A DNA stretch of 64,000 nucleotides from Gari tellinella (taxonomy: Eukaryota > Mollusca > Bivalvia > Cardiida > Psammobiidae). Both the position numbers and the translations under genes were made by a program. Of the stretch, positions 1 through 11,763 are shown one piece after another. Position 1 is the first letter of the stretch; the number at the start of each line of letters is the position of its first letter. The notes beneath the pieces are model-generated. The model did not search any database, had not been told where the DNA came from, and saw only the letters and a program-made list of their open reading frames with translations. The stretch lies in NCBI GenBank assembly GCA_922989275.2, contig OV277858.1, positions 6,076,001 to 6,140,000 on the forward strand, written 5' to 3'.

Positions 1-127
1 ACTTATCATCATTTAGAATCACTTTTCTTAGACACCTAATGTCTATTTATATGATTCTAAAGTCCTTTAACCCATATTTCTTTAAACAAAAAATATATAA
101 ACATTTTGGGCTCCTTAATATTTTGTT
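1..127. other. unique-looking AT-rich flank
   Basis: No open reading frame or repeat match to the rest of the window is visible here. The tandem repeat block starts just after it. Confidence 0.4.
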
Positions 128-1080
128 AGTACGAAATAAGGATTAAGTAGACCGTTGTATATATATATAAGTATAATACCACTCTTAGGGAGACCAGTCC
201 TTTTTTACAGCATTATGTAGACCACTGTATATATTTTTATTTGGAAGGTAAATATGCATCAATTTTATACTAAACGGATGTTGCTTATGTGCTTTGGGCA
301 ATTGGGGTCAAAGGTCAAGGCCACAGTCGCCTAAAAGTACGAAATAAGGATTATAAAGCATTATGTAGGCCACTGTACATATTTTTATTTGGAAGATGCA
401 TTAATTTTATACTAAAGGGGTGTTGCTTATGTGCTTTGGGCAATTGAGGTCAAAGGTCAAGGCCACAGTCGCCTAAAAGTATGACATAAGGATTAAGTAG
501 ACCATTGTGTATATATATATAAGTATAAAACCACTCTTAGGGAGACCAGTCCTTTTTTTAAAGCATTATGTAGACCACTGTATATATTTTTATTTGCAAG
601 GTAAATATGCATCAATGTTATACTAAACGGATGTTGCTTATGTGCTTTGGCAATTGAGGTCAAAGGTCAAGGCCACAGTCACCTATAAGTACGAAACAAG
701 GATTAAGTAGACCATTGTATATATATATAAGTATAATACCACTCTTAGGGAGACCAGTCCTTTTTATAAAGCATTATGTAGACCACTGTATATATTTTTA
801 TTTGGAAGATGCATTAATTTTATACTAAAGGGGTGTTGCTTATGTGCTTTGGGCAACTGAGGTCAGAGGTCAAGGCAACAGTCGCCTAAAAATATGACAT
901 AAGGATTAAGTAGACAATTGTGTATATATACGAGTATAATACCACTCTTAGGGAGACCAATCCTTTTTTTTTAAAGCATTATGTAGACCACTGTTTATAT
1001 TTTATTTGGAAGGTAAACATGCATTTTGTATTAAAGGGGTGTTGCTTATGTACTTTGGGCACTTATTTCATAGTAACTGC
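128..1080 (+). repeat. tandem repeat, ~205-bp unit, about 5 copies
   Basis: The landmark TTGCTTATGTGCTTTGG or a close variant begins at about 281, 423, 633, 836 and 1,039, giving a spacing near 205 bp with one shortened unit. Each unit also carries AGGATTAAGTAGACC, a short TA run, CTCTTAGGGAGACC and GGTCAAAGGTCAAGG. Inverted copies of the unit recur at 51,430-51,540 and 55,866-56,307, on either side of the PLE block. Confidence 0.85.
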
Positions 1081-1149
1081 TGAATCATGTCCCTTGGTAC
1101 CCATGGCCAGGGCAGAGTCGTCGGTGCCGTGTTGTATTCCGATTTCAGT

Positions 1150-1230
1150 TGGGGGCTCCCTTGCTGAGTGGTTATAGACTGTGACCAAGTTCACTTGCCC
1201 TGGTCTGGTGCCAGCAATTATCAGAGGCCC
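1150..1230 (+). mobile_element. possible tRNA-derived SINE head remnant
   Basis: The stretch around GCTGAGTGGTTATAGAC resembles a tRNA A box (TRGCNNAGTGG plus GGTTA) and lies in a GGGGGCTCCC...CACTTGCCC context like tRNA-derived SINE heads of molluscs. An inverted counterpart lies at about 51,265-51,335 in the other arm. No B box or SINE tail is obvious, so this is a decayed fragment at best. Confidence 0.4.
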
Positions 1231-1399
1231 TATGCAACAATTGCGCCAAATACCTCAAATTCATAAAATAGAAAATCCAGAATCGCAGACGATTGGAATA
1301 CATTCGCCGAGTTTTATTTTACTAACTACGACCTATACACAGTCACCTAAAATTAGTATGTGATACTCTGCCATCCCAAGATGTACTCATTCACCAAAT

Positions 1400-2170
1400 T
1401 TGCTATTCCTAGCTGATAAGGTACAGTAGATATGCTCCGGCCAAGTGTTTTTTACAATTGATGTCAAAGGTCAAGGCAACAGTGGCCTAAAATTAGTATT
1501 TGACACTCCGCCATCCCAATATGTATACACATATTAAATGTGCTATCCCTAGCTGATAAGGTACAGAAGACACTTACAAAATAAACTTTAAAAAAATAAG
1601 GCCAAAGGTCAAGGTCACAGTGAATAAAAGTAGTAAGTGACCGCCATCTCAAAATGGTATTACACACCAACATTGTTATTCCTGATAAGGTACAGAAGAT
1701 TATGCTCCGATCAAGCATTTTCTAAAATTGAGATCAAATGTCAAGGTAAACTGAAAGTAGTATGTGACACTCCCCCATCCAAAGATATACCCACATACCA
1801 AATTTGCTACTGCTTGCTGATAAGGTACAGAAGATATGCTTAGAACAAGCTTTTTTTTAAAAATTGATATCAAAGGGCAAGGTCACAATGGCCTTAAAGA
1901 GGTTTGCGACACCCGGTATGCAACAACCCCCATCCCAAAATGTTTCACACACCAAATTTTCTATTCCTAGCTGATAAAGTACATAAGATATGCTTAGGAC
2001 AAAATTACAGTTACAATTGAGGTCAAAGGTCAAGGCTAAGGTCATCATGACCTAAAGGCAGTATGTCACCCTCTCCTATCCGATGATATACTCACATACC
2101 AAATTTTGTGTTACATAGTACTAGCTGATGTGGTAAAGGAAATATATATTCCGGACAAAATGAGGCATTA
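1400..2170 (+). repeat. diverged tandem repeat, ~130-150-bp unit
   Basis: The landmark CTGATAAGGTACAG or a variant recurs near 1,412, 1,552, 1,683, 1,820 and 1,972, with a decayed form near 2,127. Each is preceded by GTCAAAGGTCAAGG and a 'catccca...' block. The array is mirrored at about 50,400-51,170 in the right arm. Confidence 0.75.
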
Positions 2171-2180
2171 TGTACATACA

Positions 2181-3149
2181 TGTAGCCTAGCTCTGAGGGT
2201 CCATAAAAGCAAGACAAGCCAGAAGTAGGTTGAAATCTTCATTTACGAATGTTACATGGTCAATGGATGATGGTAATGGATATGTAGGATGATGGTATAT
2301 ACAATGCACAGTCTTAACTCAACTCGACTCAACTGCAAGTTGACAACAAACTGCAATCTGAAAATAATAATGAATACATGAGTAATCATGCCAAATAATT
2401 CTAAACCCTGCTGGCATGAATATAAAACATGACACATGGTAATAACAATAACATGTAAATAAATGCCTTTACTATTCCTTATGAAAAAGGGCATGAAACA
2501 CTATGGGGTAAAATATAAAGTTATGTGGTTGCCAACAGCATAACATCCCATAACTAGCTGTTATGTTATGTTATGGTTGCAAACACATAATAAACTATTG
2601 CTTCCTAAATGCAGGTCTGATAATGAATGGGCTTTACAATACAAACTTATAACAAATACACAATACTCCACCCACTTACTAGTTTATGGAACTAAACGCA
2701 GTTACCACTCCTCCCCAACTCTGCCAACTCACACACTCACTGTAGGTGCTTAAACTGCAAATAATGTTATTCTGGTTAGTCAAATATCATAAACAGAAGG
2801 TACAGAAATGACAATTGCTGCTATTTCGATTCGCGAAAATACATTACGCTACAGACAAGCCGGAGTGAAATAACTTCACTACGCGTTGAAAACAATAAAG
2901 CAGCAGCTCATTACAACCTGTGCCAATTCGTTGCTAATTCATAGTAACGATACAAACCTGTATTTAACTTTATAAACCTAGAAAATATATTTAATTATGT
3001 TTTCTTCAGAGATGTTTCCCTCTCAAATCTAATTGTACAACTGAATATCGTGCGAAATGACGTCAAAGAGCTAAAGAGTTATCGAACTTGGATTAAAATG
3101 AGTGAAAAGATAAAACTACCGAAATGACCGAAAACACAACCTGGTCACA
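2181..3149 (-). repeat. solo LTR of the gypsy element
   Basis: This is a 969-bp reverse-complement copy of the LTRs at 18,614-19,582 and 28,250-29,218. It has exactly the same length and the same TG...CA ends (TGTAGCC... on the plus strand, ending ...GGTCACA). No internal sequence adjoins it. It is flanked by TACA (2,177-2,180 and 3,150-3,153), consistent with the 4-bp duplication of the full element. The flank is a TACA microsatellite, so the duplication length is ambiguous. The inverted arm near 50,140-50,400 lacks it, so it inserted after the arms formed. LTR-LTR recombination is the usual origin of such solo copies. Confidence 0.93.
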
Positions 3150-5611
3150 TACATACATACAAACACACGCTCATACAAACATGTACGGGCAGATCCTTAT
3201 TTACCCTCTCGACAAGTTGCAGGAGTGTAACATAATCATTTAAAATTAAAATGACCCCTTATTACCTGACAGTCGACTGTAAAGGGATACATTTGTCCCA
3301 TTAAAGGTCTATAGCACCAAACGTGGACAAGTTTACTAGGGGCCATTACTGTAAAGCATCTTTTCATACCCCCAGGACACCTTTCAGGCAATAAACAGAG
3401 GGCCATGGTCCTTTGTATCCACGAGGCCCCCTGCTATTTATTGTACTGATTTCATGACCAACAGACATAGGACAATGGCACTGACAGATGCACGGACGGA
3501 CATGATGACTCCAGTATACCCCCAAATTTTGTTTGTTGGGGTATAAATATGTAAAAGGAGAATAACTTTTACAGAAATGATGCAAGAAATATGAACCATG
3601 TACAAAACACTTCCACTCATCAAGTTCTTTCCATTAATGAAATATTATTCTCAAAAGGTTCGGTATAACTGAAGTTGAAACACTGCTGTGGCATTTTTCT
3701 ATAGAACAGTACTCCGATTCCATTTATATACTGCACACTTTGTGAGTAGGTGGTGATTTGCCACCCATGCAATAACTGATGGAAAACCGTACAGTTAACT
3801 AGTTAACCCCACAGTAATGGGGGACATCTAGTTAACCACCCAGTCATGGCAGACATCCAGTTTATCATACATCTGCACAATATTTATGGTTGCAAAACAG
3901 CAGAGAATATGTATTGTAAGCAGTTCAGTTCCAGATCATACGCCAGGTAAATTAGTTGGTGTAAGATAAGGATCCAAATTGTTTTCTCAATAAACAGCTC
4001 AATGCTAAAACATTTTTTCTTTTGCTAAACGTTTCGATCCAGATCAGAAGCTAGATAAAATACATGGCATCTGATCAGGCTCCAAACTGTTTGCCACTCA
4101 TATAAAATGAATGCTTCAAAATGAAAAGTTGCCATTTTCTATTTTTTATTGCATTCAAGCTCATACCAGCTTAACAGTGAAACTTTAAAATGATAACTAA
4201 AATATCTTTATTTTAGGATTTAAACAGTAGACTGCTAAATTCAAGATAAAGCAATATAAAAAGCTCTCATAGGATGTATGTATTGCGTTTCTCCTGCATT
4301 AAGCTATGTTGTCAAGTAGACTTGAAGAGTCAATATCTGGTTTTAATAGGTATCACTGTTTTCTACAGGTAAAGGAACGGAAACAGGAAACTGGACAGTA
4401 AAATATTAGCTTTATTATTTTAACAGATAACTGCATCAAAAGCGACTCTATCTTAGAACATGGAATACCGGTAGTTCATTTTGAGTTGCCGAAAATGAAA
4501 GTGCTCCCTGAGAAATTTACGGTACCGCCACTTCATGTACTATGGGCAAGCGGGTTCCTAGAGATACTATTACAAAGCCCATTTGGCTTGTTCCCATTAT
4601 TCTTGGTCTTTAGGCTAGGCATGGTAGCATCTGACCTACAAGTAACCTGTCCAGGCTAGTGATTTTCAGAAACTTTCTTTCGTTTTGGAGAATTATGATC
4701 CAGTACACTAGACACAGTTTTACACATCATGACATGTAGTCTGAACAGCGTTAATATTGTCGCACAGCTGTCCTATCCTTTATTTCTTGCTTGTCAATGC
4801 CCGAATTAATACAGACCAGTTGCCAATGTTCTTTTACCACTATGGTTTTTAAAGTTCCCTTTCAGGCCACTTTTTTTTACAAATATCTTAAATGAAGTTT
4901 GCGAGTTTATTGATTCCAACGGGATATCTACTGTAGGATTCAATGTAGTTCCTGGAATTGGCCATCTATAACAGTCACCAGAGTTTCCAAGGACTTCTAG
5001 ATATTTCTGGAAGAAAGTTGCCAAGCATCGGGCACCTGAAAATACAATTTTGAAAAAAAATGTCAGAAATAGCAGAGGTATCGCATGAAGAAGAAAACTA
5101 TGATATCAAAACATTGAATCGTCATTTTGACTTTTCCTTGAAATGATTAATTAATGTGGTGTGCCAATTTCAGTGCTGCTGTAACAAACCAGGCCTTAAG
5201 CCATTATTTACCCAATTCATTATTATGACGTACGCCATGTAAAACTTGAACTAAAGTGACCTATATTATTACCTGACATTACCCAGATTTTCATTTGGTC
5301 TAGATTTAAATACATGTAAGACCAACATTTTGAGCACATTTCGTGAAAATACAATGAAATTTGTAGCATCTAGAATGTTTACAAGATTTTTCTATAACTT
5401 TACCTAGTGACCTAGTTTTTCACAGGACATGATCCACATTTAAAACTTTACCTAGATTTTATGTAGGAAAACATTCATACTAGGTTTCAGTTAGATCTAA
5501 TGAGATTTGTAGCCTCAAGAGGGTTCACACTGTTTTTCTTTGATTTGATCTACATTAACCTAGATTTTGACCCAACATAAACCAAATTCAAACCTGACCT
5601 AGATATCAGTC

Positions 5612-6132
5612 TCCTTTATCAGTATTTTATAGGATACGAGATATACGCCATCAATTATTAAAACACATCTAGTATCAAAAGTAAAATTTCAATGGTAAAA
5701 ATATGTTATGTAAAACTTAATGTGCTCAATTTGAAACGAACGGCAAAAAAATTAAAGGTCTCTTTGGTCTCAATTTTTAGTTATGTTTGATCAAATTATT
5801 AAGGAGACCAAAAATTGTCTCCCTAATCCAGCGGTCTCCCTAAGCCTGATTGTATAGGACGAACGGTCTACCTAAGGAGGATAATATATATGTATATATA
5901 TACATGAACATTTCGATTTCGAGGAAAATAATGACATTTTGTAGCTCGCTGGTCGGAAGAAACTTGTGAAAATCATTCAAATTTTATTTAATCTGTAGGA
6001 GTGAGGAATAAGAAAAACAAAACACATAATATAATTAAAATAAAATTCTTACCGTTATAAAAATACCAACATCTACAAACCATTGTCAATCTTGAAACTG
6101 AAGTCACGGCGAGGATGCTAAAGACAGGCGAC
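5612..6132. other. intergenic, no gene seen
   Basis: AT-rich sequence beyond the inner edge of the left arm. It contains repeated GGTCTCCCTAA-like motifs (about 5,810-5,870) and a short TA-rich run near 5,885. No coding signal was seen. Confidence 0.4.
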
Positions 6133-6328
6133 TGCTTAATGCAATATCAACATAATGCAGAAAGCTCATTTATGAGTTGTCTGCATTATGTCATGCTGCA
6201 TTAAGCAACCACCTGTATTCAAGGCTGAAGTGTGAATTTTAGTTCGCCTGTTAATGCTTAATGCTGGACAAAGCTAATGCAGAAAGTTCCTATCAGAGAT
6301 TTCTGCATTATGTTATGCTACATTAAGC
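6133..6328. repeat. two tandem imperfect hairpins with TGCTTAATGC ends
   Basis: At 6,133-6,207 TGCTTAATGCA at one side faces TGCATTAAGCA at the other, with ATAATGCAGAAAGCTCA facing a matching inner arm. A second version spans 6,255-6,328. Similar motifs recur at 63,424-63,610. They belong to the broad class of hairpin repeats that is dense at 35.5-39.7 kb. No protein is encoded. Confidence 0.6.
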
Positions 6329-6843
6329 TCTCTGCATCAATGTATATATTATTAATTAGCACAACCTGTATGAGATATTTCAAATACGTGTTGTTACACT
6401 TTAGACGTCAATTACTACCATATTCTCGTCGGTTTTGAAGATAACCATTTTCTTGGCGCAACTTGATACATTAATTATCATGCGCCATGTTGCTTCGACA
6501 CGTACTAAAACACACATATATGTAACAGGCTGTACGCCCCGTACTTCATTCTCAGTGTTGTTATACTTTCTGGTCCTTTGGAATCTTTGATTTCAGCGCA
6601 TTTACAGTTGAAAGTTGAATTCCGCTTAAGCTGGTGCTAGGGGGCGTGAGCACTGTTGCATATTTAAGTATTGCTCATGAACAGACTCAAATAAACCGAG
6701 TCTGCAATTTTCAGTATTTGCTTTGTTTTCTGTGCTTTCAAAGGATCTCCCCTTATTCAGATTGTGTAAACATCTGTCGGCTGAGAAAAATATGGTAATG
6801 AAGTGAAGTGACGTCATATGTGGGCGGGTTAAACACTAAAATG
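6329..6843. other. intergenic, no gene seen
   Basis: No coding potential or strong repeat was recognised. The short reading frames here have no recognisable motif. Confidence 0.35.
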
Positions 6844-6952
6844 GTTAGAGTTTATTTCAACGCTTTTTAATAATTAAGAAGCCAAATTCGGTCGCAGGCT
6901 CCCTCATTTGTTGGCTTCTTAATCATTAAGAATCATTGAAATAACCTCTAAC
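6844..6952. mobile_element. foldback element (MITE-like), ~42-bp arms
   Basis: The arms at 6,844-6,885 and 6,911-6,952 are near-complementary, running from GTTAGAGTTTATTTCAA to the mirrored TTGAAATAACCTCTAAC, with AAGAAGCCAA facing TTGGCTTCTT at the base of a 25-nt loop. A short foldback of this form is typical of non-autonomous DNA elements. No clear target duplication was found. Confidence 0.65.
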
Positions 6953-7389
6953 TATTACATAGGTGCTACATCATTATGGTTCAATATATACTGACGTCTT
7001 AATTCCTATACAGTGTACATATCATAATGAAGTGAAACTTATCTTCAACTGATTGACTGTCACAAAACATGCACAATTAATTTTATAATAGCCTATTACC
7101 ATGTCTACCAATTTTAACCATCAATTTGTTAGTAGAGCATCTAAATCGAGTAAGTGCAATTCTGAATTTCAAAGATAAATCATAATACAACTAGTTTGCT
7201 GTTTTGAGTTCAGAATATGTTTGTAAAACCTCCCTTTACCAGACTCAGCTATTGAGACATGCCATTCCTGTTTTGGCGAATCAAATAATATTTGCTTTAA
7301 AAATCAAAACAATATATCGTTTAACTAGACATGACCAAAGCCATACACAAATAATACACGTTGGACATTTGTGCCCCAAGCAATGCGTC
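6953..7389. other. intergenic, no gene seen
   Basis: AT-rich, no recognisable coding motif. It may include 3' flanking sequence of the LINE fossil that follows. Confidence 0.35.
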
Positions 7390-8039
7390 CAACTTCATTT
7401 AATTGCCTTGAACCATTTGAATGGAAACCTACTTCTGGCCATATTCTGCAATGTTAACCAGTATTTGATACAACGGCAAAAATAATCAACATACAGAGGA
7501 TATCTTCCACATTCTCCTCTAACAAACATTGATAAGTATTGGATGAAAGTTTTGAACTGATCTTGCTTTGACCATGGTGTCAAATAATTTGAACAAATAA
7601 TTTTTTTTTCAAAATAACCTACATTGTGTTGCAACTTAATAATATAATTGCTTTCTTTGCTTGCGATGCTAAACACTGTTTTGCATACGTCCATATCGAT
7701 CTAAGTGTGAAATATAAACCCTTATCTTTATACATACATATAATCAGTTTCAAGCGGAGTGTTATTAAAATACCATTTTTCACTTTTCTTTAAGGAGCCT
7801 CCGTTTCTAAAAGCAATGATTTTTATCCTATGTAAATGGATTTCCATACCTGTTTTCGTGCAAAATGATTTCATATGTTAATTAGTGACTGTAAGCCAAA
7901 AACATTATCACTAACATTTGCCAAGTCATCAGCATATACAACTGCAACTACATTTTTCTTATCTGAATTATGTATGCCTCTGAAGTTTATTCCTTTCGAT
8001 TCGTCTATTACATCATTAATGTATAAAGATATAGGGAAT

Positions 8040-8187
8040 CTAACACCACCATGAGTGTCAGATAAGAATATTCCACCCGAGTTTTGAAGATATTTTTGGA
8101 ACACGAGGCTTTGCCGAGTGTTCCAAAAATATCTTCAAACGAGGGTGAATTATTCATCTGATACTCAACGGTTGTGTTAGATTTATT
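8040..8187. repeat. imperfect ~65-bp-arm palindrome inside the LINE fossil
   Basis: Sequence from about 8,040 to 8,105 (GTTCCAAAAATATCTTCAAA on the minus strand) is mirrored at about 8,114-8,185 on the plus strand, including the ATCTGAxACTCA and GTGTTAGATT blocks. The arms are separated by CGAGGCTTTGCCGAG. It interrupts LINE coding text between motif A and the YADD box. Confidence 0.7.
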
Positions 8188-8410
8188 TTCTCACCTCGTC
8201 AATCCTAAAAACGCGTTTAACTTGCTATACAGTGGCGAGTTGTATTTTAAGGCGCGAATGCATGCATGACGACGTCATGACGACGTCAAAACAACGGCAA
8301 TAACAACCAATCATAAGATAGTTCCATTAGTTCGGCTTGTCTGTCCGGACAGATAAGGTCATCTCACACCCCCTAGATTTCGGGATACCTCTGACAGAGA
8401 GGTGAGAAAA
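8186..8410. mobile_element. MITE-like element with 12-bp terminal inverted repeats
   Basis: TTTTCTCACCTC at 8,186-8,197 is exactly inverted as GAGGTGAGAAAA at 8,399-8,410. Between them lies about 200 bp without coding potential, rich in GACGTC motifs and containing the palindrome GTCCGGAC. It adjoins the hairpin at 8,040-8,187, and the two may be one composite insertion in the LINE fossil. Confidence 0.55.
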
Positions 8411-8667
8411 AAATATTGTTCTGAGCTTACACCCTGGCTCGTAACTGTGTTGCAACAAATGGGTTATGTGTATTTCATGTTGTCGACCTTTACATGTCCA
8501 TTAACATCAGTATACATATAAACAAAGAGCTTAAGAAAATGTCCACCAACGCCTTTCCTTTTCAAACATTGTATAAGTTCAAAATGATTAAGGGAGTCAT
8601 ACGCTTCAGCAAAGTCAACGAATATACAAAACCTGCATCCTTTTTGACTGAGATATTTCACCAGCAA

Positions 8668-11303
8668 TCCGCTCCACTATGACCCGGACAGAGAACAACG
8701 TCAATATCGAATGGTGCCGTTGCGCGAAATCCACTGGATTTTTACACGATGTTTCTGCCTATACTTCAAAGATTCGTGTTATAGCTGTTTTCATTATATC
8801 GATTGCATAATTGTATTTTAACCAAACATAGATTGCAAATGGATACAACTTTTGAAAACTTTGCCTTTAAGACGCCTTTTTAGTCCGGAGGCTTAGCAAA
8901 AAATCGTGCATTAGTTTGATACACCTATGCAATTTGGCAAACAGGTCACCTAGGACGTACAATGTCATTTAAAAACGGGACCCCAGCTCAATTCCTCCTG
9001 TGGCCAAAATGGCGGCCATTTTTCAAAATGGCGGACTCAAATTTTAAATGTTTTTATGTTTTTGCTAATAGATACGCTAGAAAACATTTGTTTGTGTCTA
9101 TATTTATGTTTTTATGGTAAGAAATTGACTATTTGACTATTTCACGACACATCTATGATTTTTATGCTTGTTGTACTGAATGGTCAAAATATACAAGAGT
9201 TATGGCCCTTGGCGTCAGTAAATAAATGACTAAACGTCCACTCCTCATAGGGTTATGCCTGTATTTTGTTAAAACTACCCAAAATGGTTAAACATGACAT
9301 GTTGTTGTAAATTTGCTTATTGCGTTATGCTTTAACCTTTTTTGCCAGAGTTATGGCCCTTGACGTGAGTAAATGAAATAGTATGTTGTGCGCCAACCGT
9401 CTTTAAATATGTCCTTGATAGAAACTCATTGGTCAATTTCATTAAAATTTCATATATATGTTTCTTGGACGATGCCCTATCAAATAGTGTGAAATGAAGA
9501 TTATCTAAAAAAAATTGTCGTTGCCATAGCAACCAATTGAAAAAATCTTTAAAACTCATTTTTTAACAAATTATTGGTCTGATTTTAATATTATATAATA
9601 TATATTTAATAAATGACTAACCATATATAAGATATCTTGAAATTCTCTATATTGCTATAACAACCAAATGAATAAGTTTTTAACAATCTGCTTGTATGGA
9701 ACCTCTATGTTGATATGTTATTTTCCGCAAATGATCCTCTAGTGACCTTTTTTAATTATTTTTTTTAATTTTTATCTTAGCTTATCAATCATGGTCGCAA
9801 GTGGGTGGGGAAATATGGCCATTGCAACCAAAATAAACAAACTTTAAACAAATCCTTGTCTGAAACTTCTGTGCTGATATGATTATTTCTTATAAACATG
9901 ATTGATTTTCGTTAGTGACCCATTTCAATAATTATTGCAATGTTTTTCTTAGCTCATAAAACATGGCCGCCAGTGGGTGGGGAAAGTTTTCCTTATATGA
10001 CCATAGCTACCAAAAGAAACAGCCTTTAAAAATACTTTTGTCTGGAGCCAGTATGGTGATTTCTTATACACATTTGATCCATTAGTGATTTACTTCTAAA
10101 TTTTTCAAATAACTTTCTAAGCTTAAAAACATATGACCGCCAATTGGTTGGGTACTATTTCCTTATTTGGTTAAAGCAACCATCTTTGATGACATTCTGG
10201 TCTGAAATATTTGCTCTGATTTGTTTTAATACAAATGATCCACTAGTGACCCACTTCAATTATTTTGAAAATGTTTGTCTTAGCTTATCTAACATGGTTG
10301 CCGGTGAGTCGTGTAAAATTTCCCAATATGGTCATGGGGAGAACCAAATGAAACAAACTTGAATAATATTCTTGTCTGGAACAATTGCTCTGATTTGTTT
10401 TAATACAAAATCCACTAGTGACCCACTTCAATATTTTCTAAAACTGTTTATTCAGGCTCAAAAGACATTGCCGCCAGTGGGTAAGGAAATAATTCCTTAT
10501 CATTTATAGGAAAAACACATGTCTACCCCCCCCCCCGGGTACACCGCCCCAGCACCCAGAATAAGAATAAATTCACCCCTGGCAACCTCCACCCTGGCAC
10601 CTATAAGAGGAATAAATTCATATGTCAAAATAATGACATTGTAAGCAATTTATTTTCAGATTAAAATTGTGTGTATACTTACTGTGTGACTTCTGTCATA
10701 ATTGTTGCAGCTCATATGCCTATCTACATGACCATCCTCACATATAGCTGGTTCATATGTAAAAGTTTGAATGAAAACTCTTACACAGTATAGGAGGAGT
10801 TAGCTGCACAAGACTTTTTCGCTATATAATCTATATAAGGAAAAATTCCAAAGGGCCATTACTTCTGTCAAAATTGTTGGAGTCAAAATTCCAAACCACA
10901 TGACCATCCTCACATATAGCTGGTTCATTTGTCAAAGTTTGAAATAAATCCCTCATATAGTGTAGGAGGAGTTAGCTGCACAAGAATTTTAACAGACAGA
11001 CGGACAGACGGACGGACGGACATATGGACAGACAGAAAGCACAACACTACCCTAAAGGGGGAGACAAAACAAACTTAACAACTATCATTTTCAGACACTA
11101 CTGGACCCATTTAAATATAAGTTGTGACCTGCTACTGAATGATGTCAGATACCCCATTGTTATTTATCTTATATAATTTTACACATGTTATTTTCGGGTG
11201 ACCTTCTACTTGATTTAGTATACAAATATAGTAACATGTATGTTTTCTATAGTAAAAAAATATACCTGCCAGTGGGTGGGGTTAGTATTCCTTACGTCAT
11301 GTG
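8668..11303 (+). repeat. diverged tandem repeats (GCCGCCAGTGGGTGGG family)
   Basis: Between about 9,640 and 10,500, and again near 11,250, a unit of about 150-190 bp recurs. It contains CATGGCCGCCAGTGGGTGGGGAAA, then a 'gaccatagcaaccaaa' block, TTGTCTGGAAC, and ATGATCCACTAGTGACCCA, all diverged. An upstream part (9,000-9,560) repeats 'gttatggccctt'. A C12 homopolymer lies near 10,521. No protein-coding gene was recognised. Confidence 0.7.
10685..11060 (+). repeat. two tandem ~170-bp units ending in a (GGAC/GACA) run
   Basis: CATGACCATCCTCACATATA recurs at about 10,728 and 10,898, and AGGAGGAGTTAGCTGCACAAG at about 10,792 and 10,966. The second unit ends in a run of GACAGACGGACGGACGGAC, then AAAGCACAACACTACCCTAA. 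Such a terminal CGGACAGA run is common in interspersed repeats of molluscs. No coding potential. Confidence 0.65.
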
Positions 11304-11763
11304 AATAAATACGAACGACTCAAGCAGGAAACGCAACACAAACAATACACCCACCTCTAAATCAGAACACACACACAGTCATACCATAACAAACACACAC
11401 ACACACATACGCGCAATCCCATTCATTCATCTACACACTAAAAGGAAAACAATACGCAAGACAAACATAAAGCAAAGTAAATATAGGAGCCCGCCTTGGT
11501 ACGGTCAGCAGCAATCAATAATTAATTATAAATTATCCATTAACAACCACTGGGAATTAAACCTTAGTTTAGAGGGCGCCCAACTCACATTTATCTCCTA
11601 TATTCACCTATAACGACGAACAGTGTACATAGAATATAAACCCTCTTCCACAACCTTACAATCAAAAAGACCGCCAGCACAGTAAGTAAATACTTGTAAA
11701 ACATCTAACAAAATTCTATGAAAAGATTATTAGTAACACGGGAAATAATTAAACAATTGAAAC
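11304..11763 (-). mobile_element. 5'-truncated LINE 3' tail, copy 1
   Basis: This matches the LINE 3' tails at 13,842-14,477 and 52,541-53,186. All three share the same plus-strand left end, AATAAATACGA, while their right ends differ. A shared 3' end with ragged 5' ends, read on the minus strand, is the expected pattern for LINE copies. This copy is the most diverged and stops near 11,763. Confidence 0.7.

Larger units (their letters stand above)
128..5611 (+). repeat. left arm of a long inverted duplication
   Basis: Stretch after stretch of this block reappears reverse-complemented at 46,566-51,545 and 55,866-56,307. Clear pairs are 960-1,440 with 51,061-51,530, 3,300-3,620 with 49,700-50,010, 4,806-5,024 with 47,100-47,340, and 5,400-5,611 with 46,566-46,760. 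Compared segments match at roughly 90% by eye, with small indels. The block holds no credible gene; its short reading frames are mirrored, with stops and shifts, in the other arm. The only large insertion unique to this arm is the solo LTR at 2,181-3,149. Whether this is a segmental inverted duplication or two copies of a large dispersed repeat cannot be told from one window. Confidence 0.8.
7390..8667 (-). pseudogene. LINE reverse-transcriptase fossil (5'-truncated)
   Basis: Three minus-strand fragments lie in order. RT motif A-like sequence (FVDFAEAYDSLNH) is at 8,464-8,667. The YADD catalytic box (AVVYADDLA) lies in 7,871-8,040. The region after the palm and a C-terminal piece containing GECGRYPLYVDYF is at 7,395-7,870. 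The C-terminal piece and KTGMEIHLHRIKIIAFRNGG-type text parallel the LINE at 16,650-18,613, so both belong to the same or a sister family. No endonuclease is present, several stops and shifts occur, and the palm is split by the foldback insertion at 8,040-8,410. This is a dead 5'-truncated copy. Confidence 0.8.

Noticed and set aside
920..2753. Several 60-85-codon reading frames in the left repeat block
   Set aside because: They fall in tandem repeats and the solo LTR, recur in shifted form in the inverted arm, and show no protein motif.
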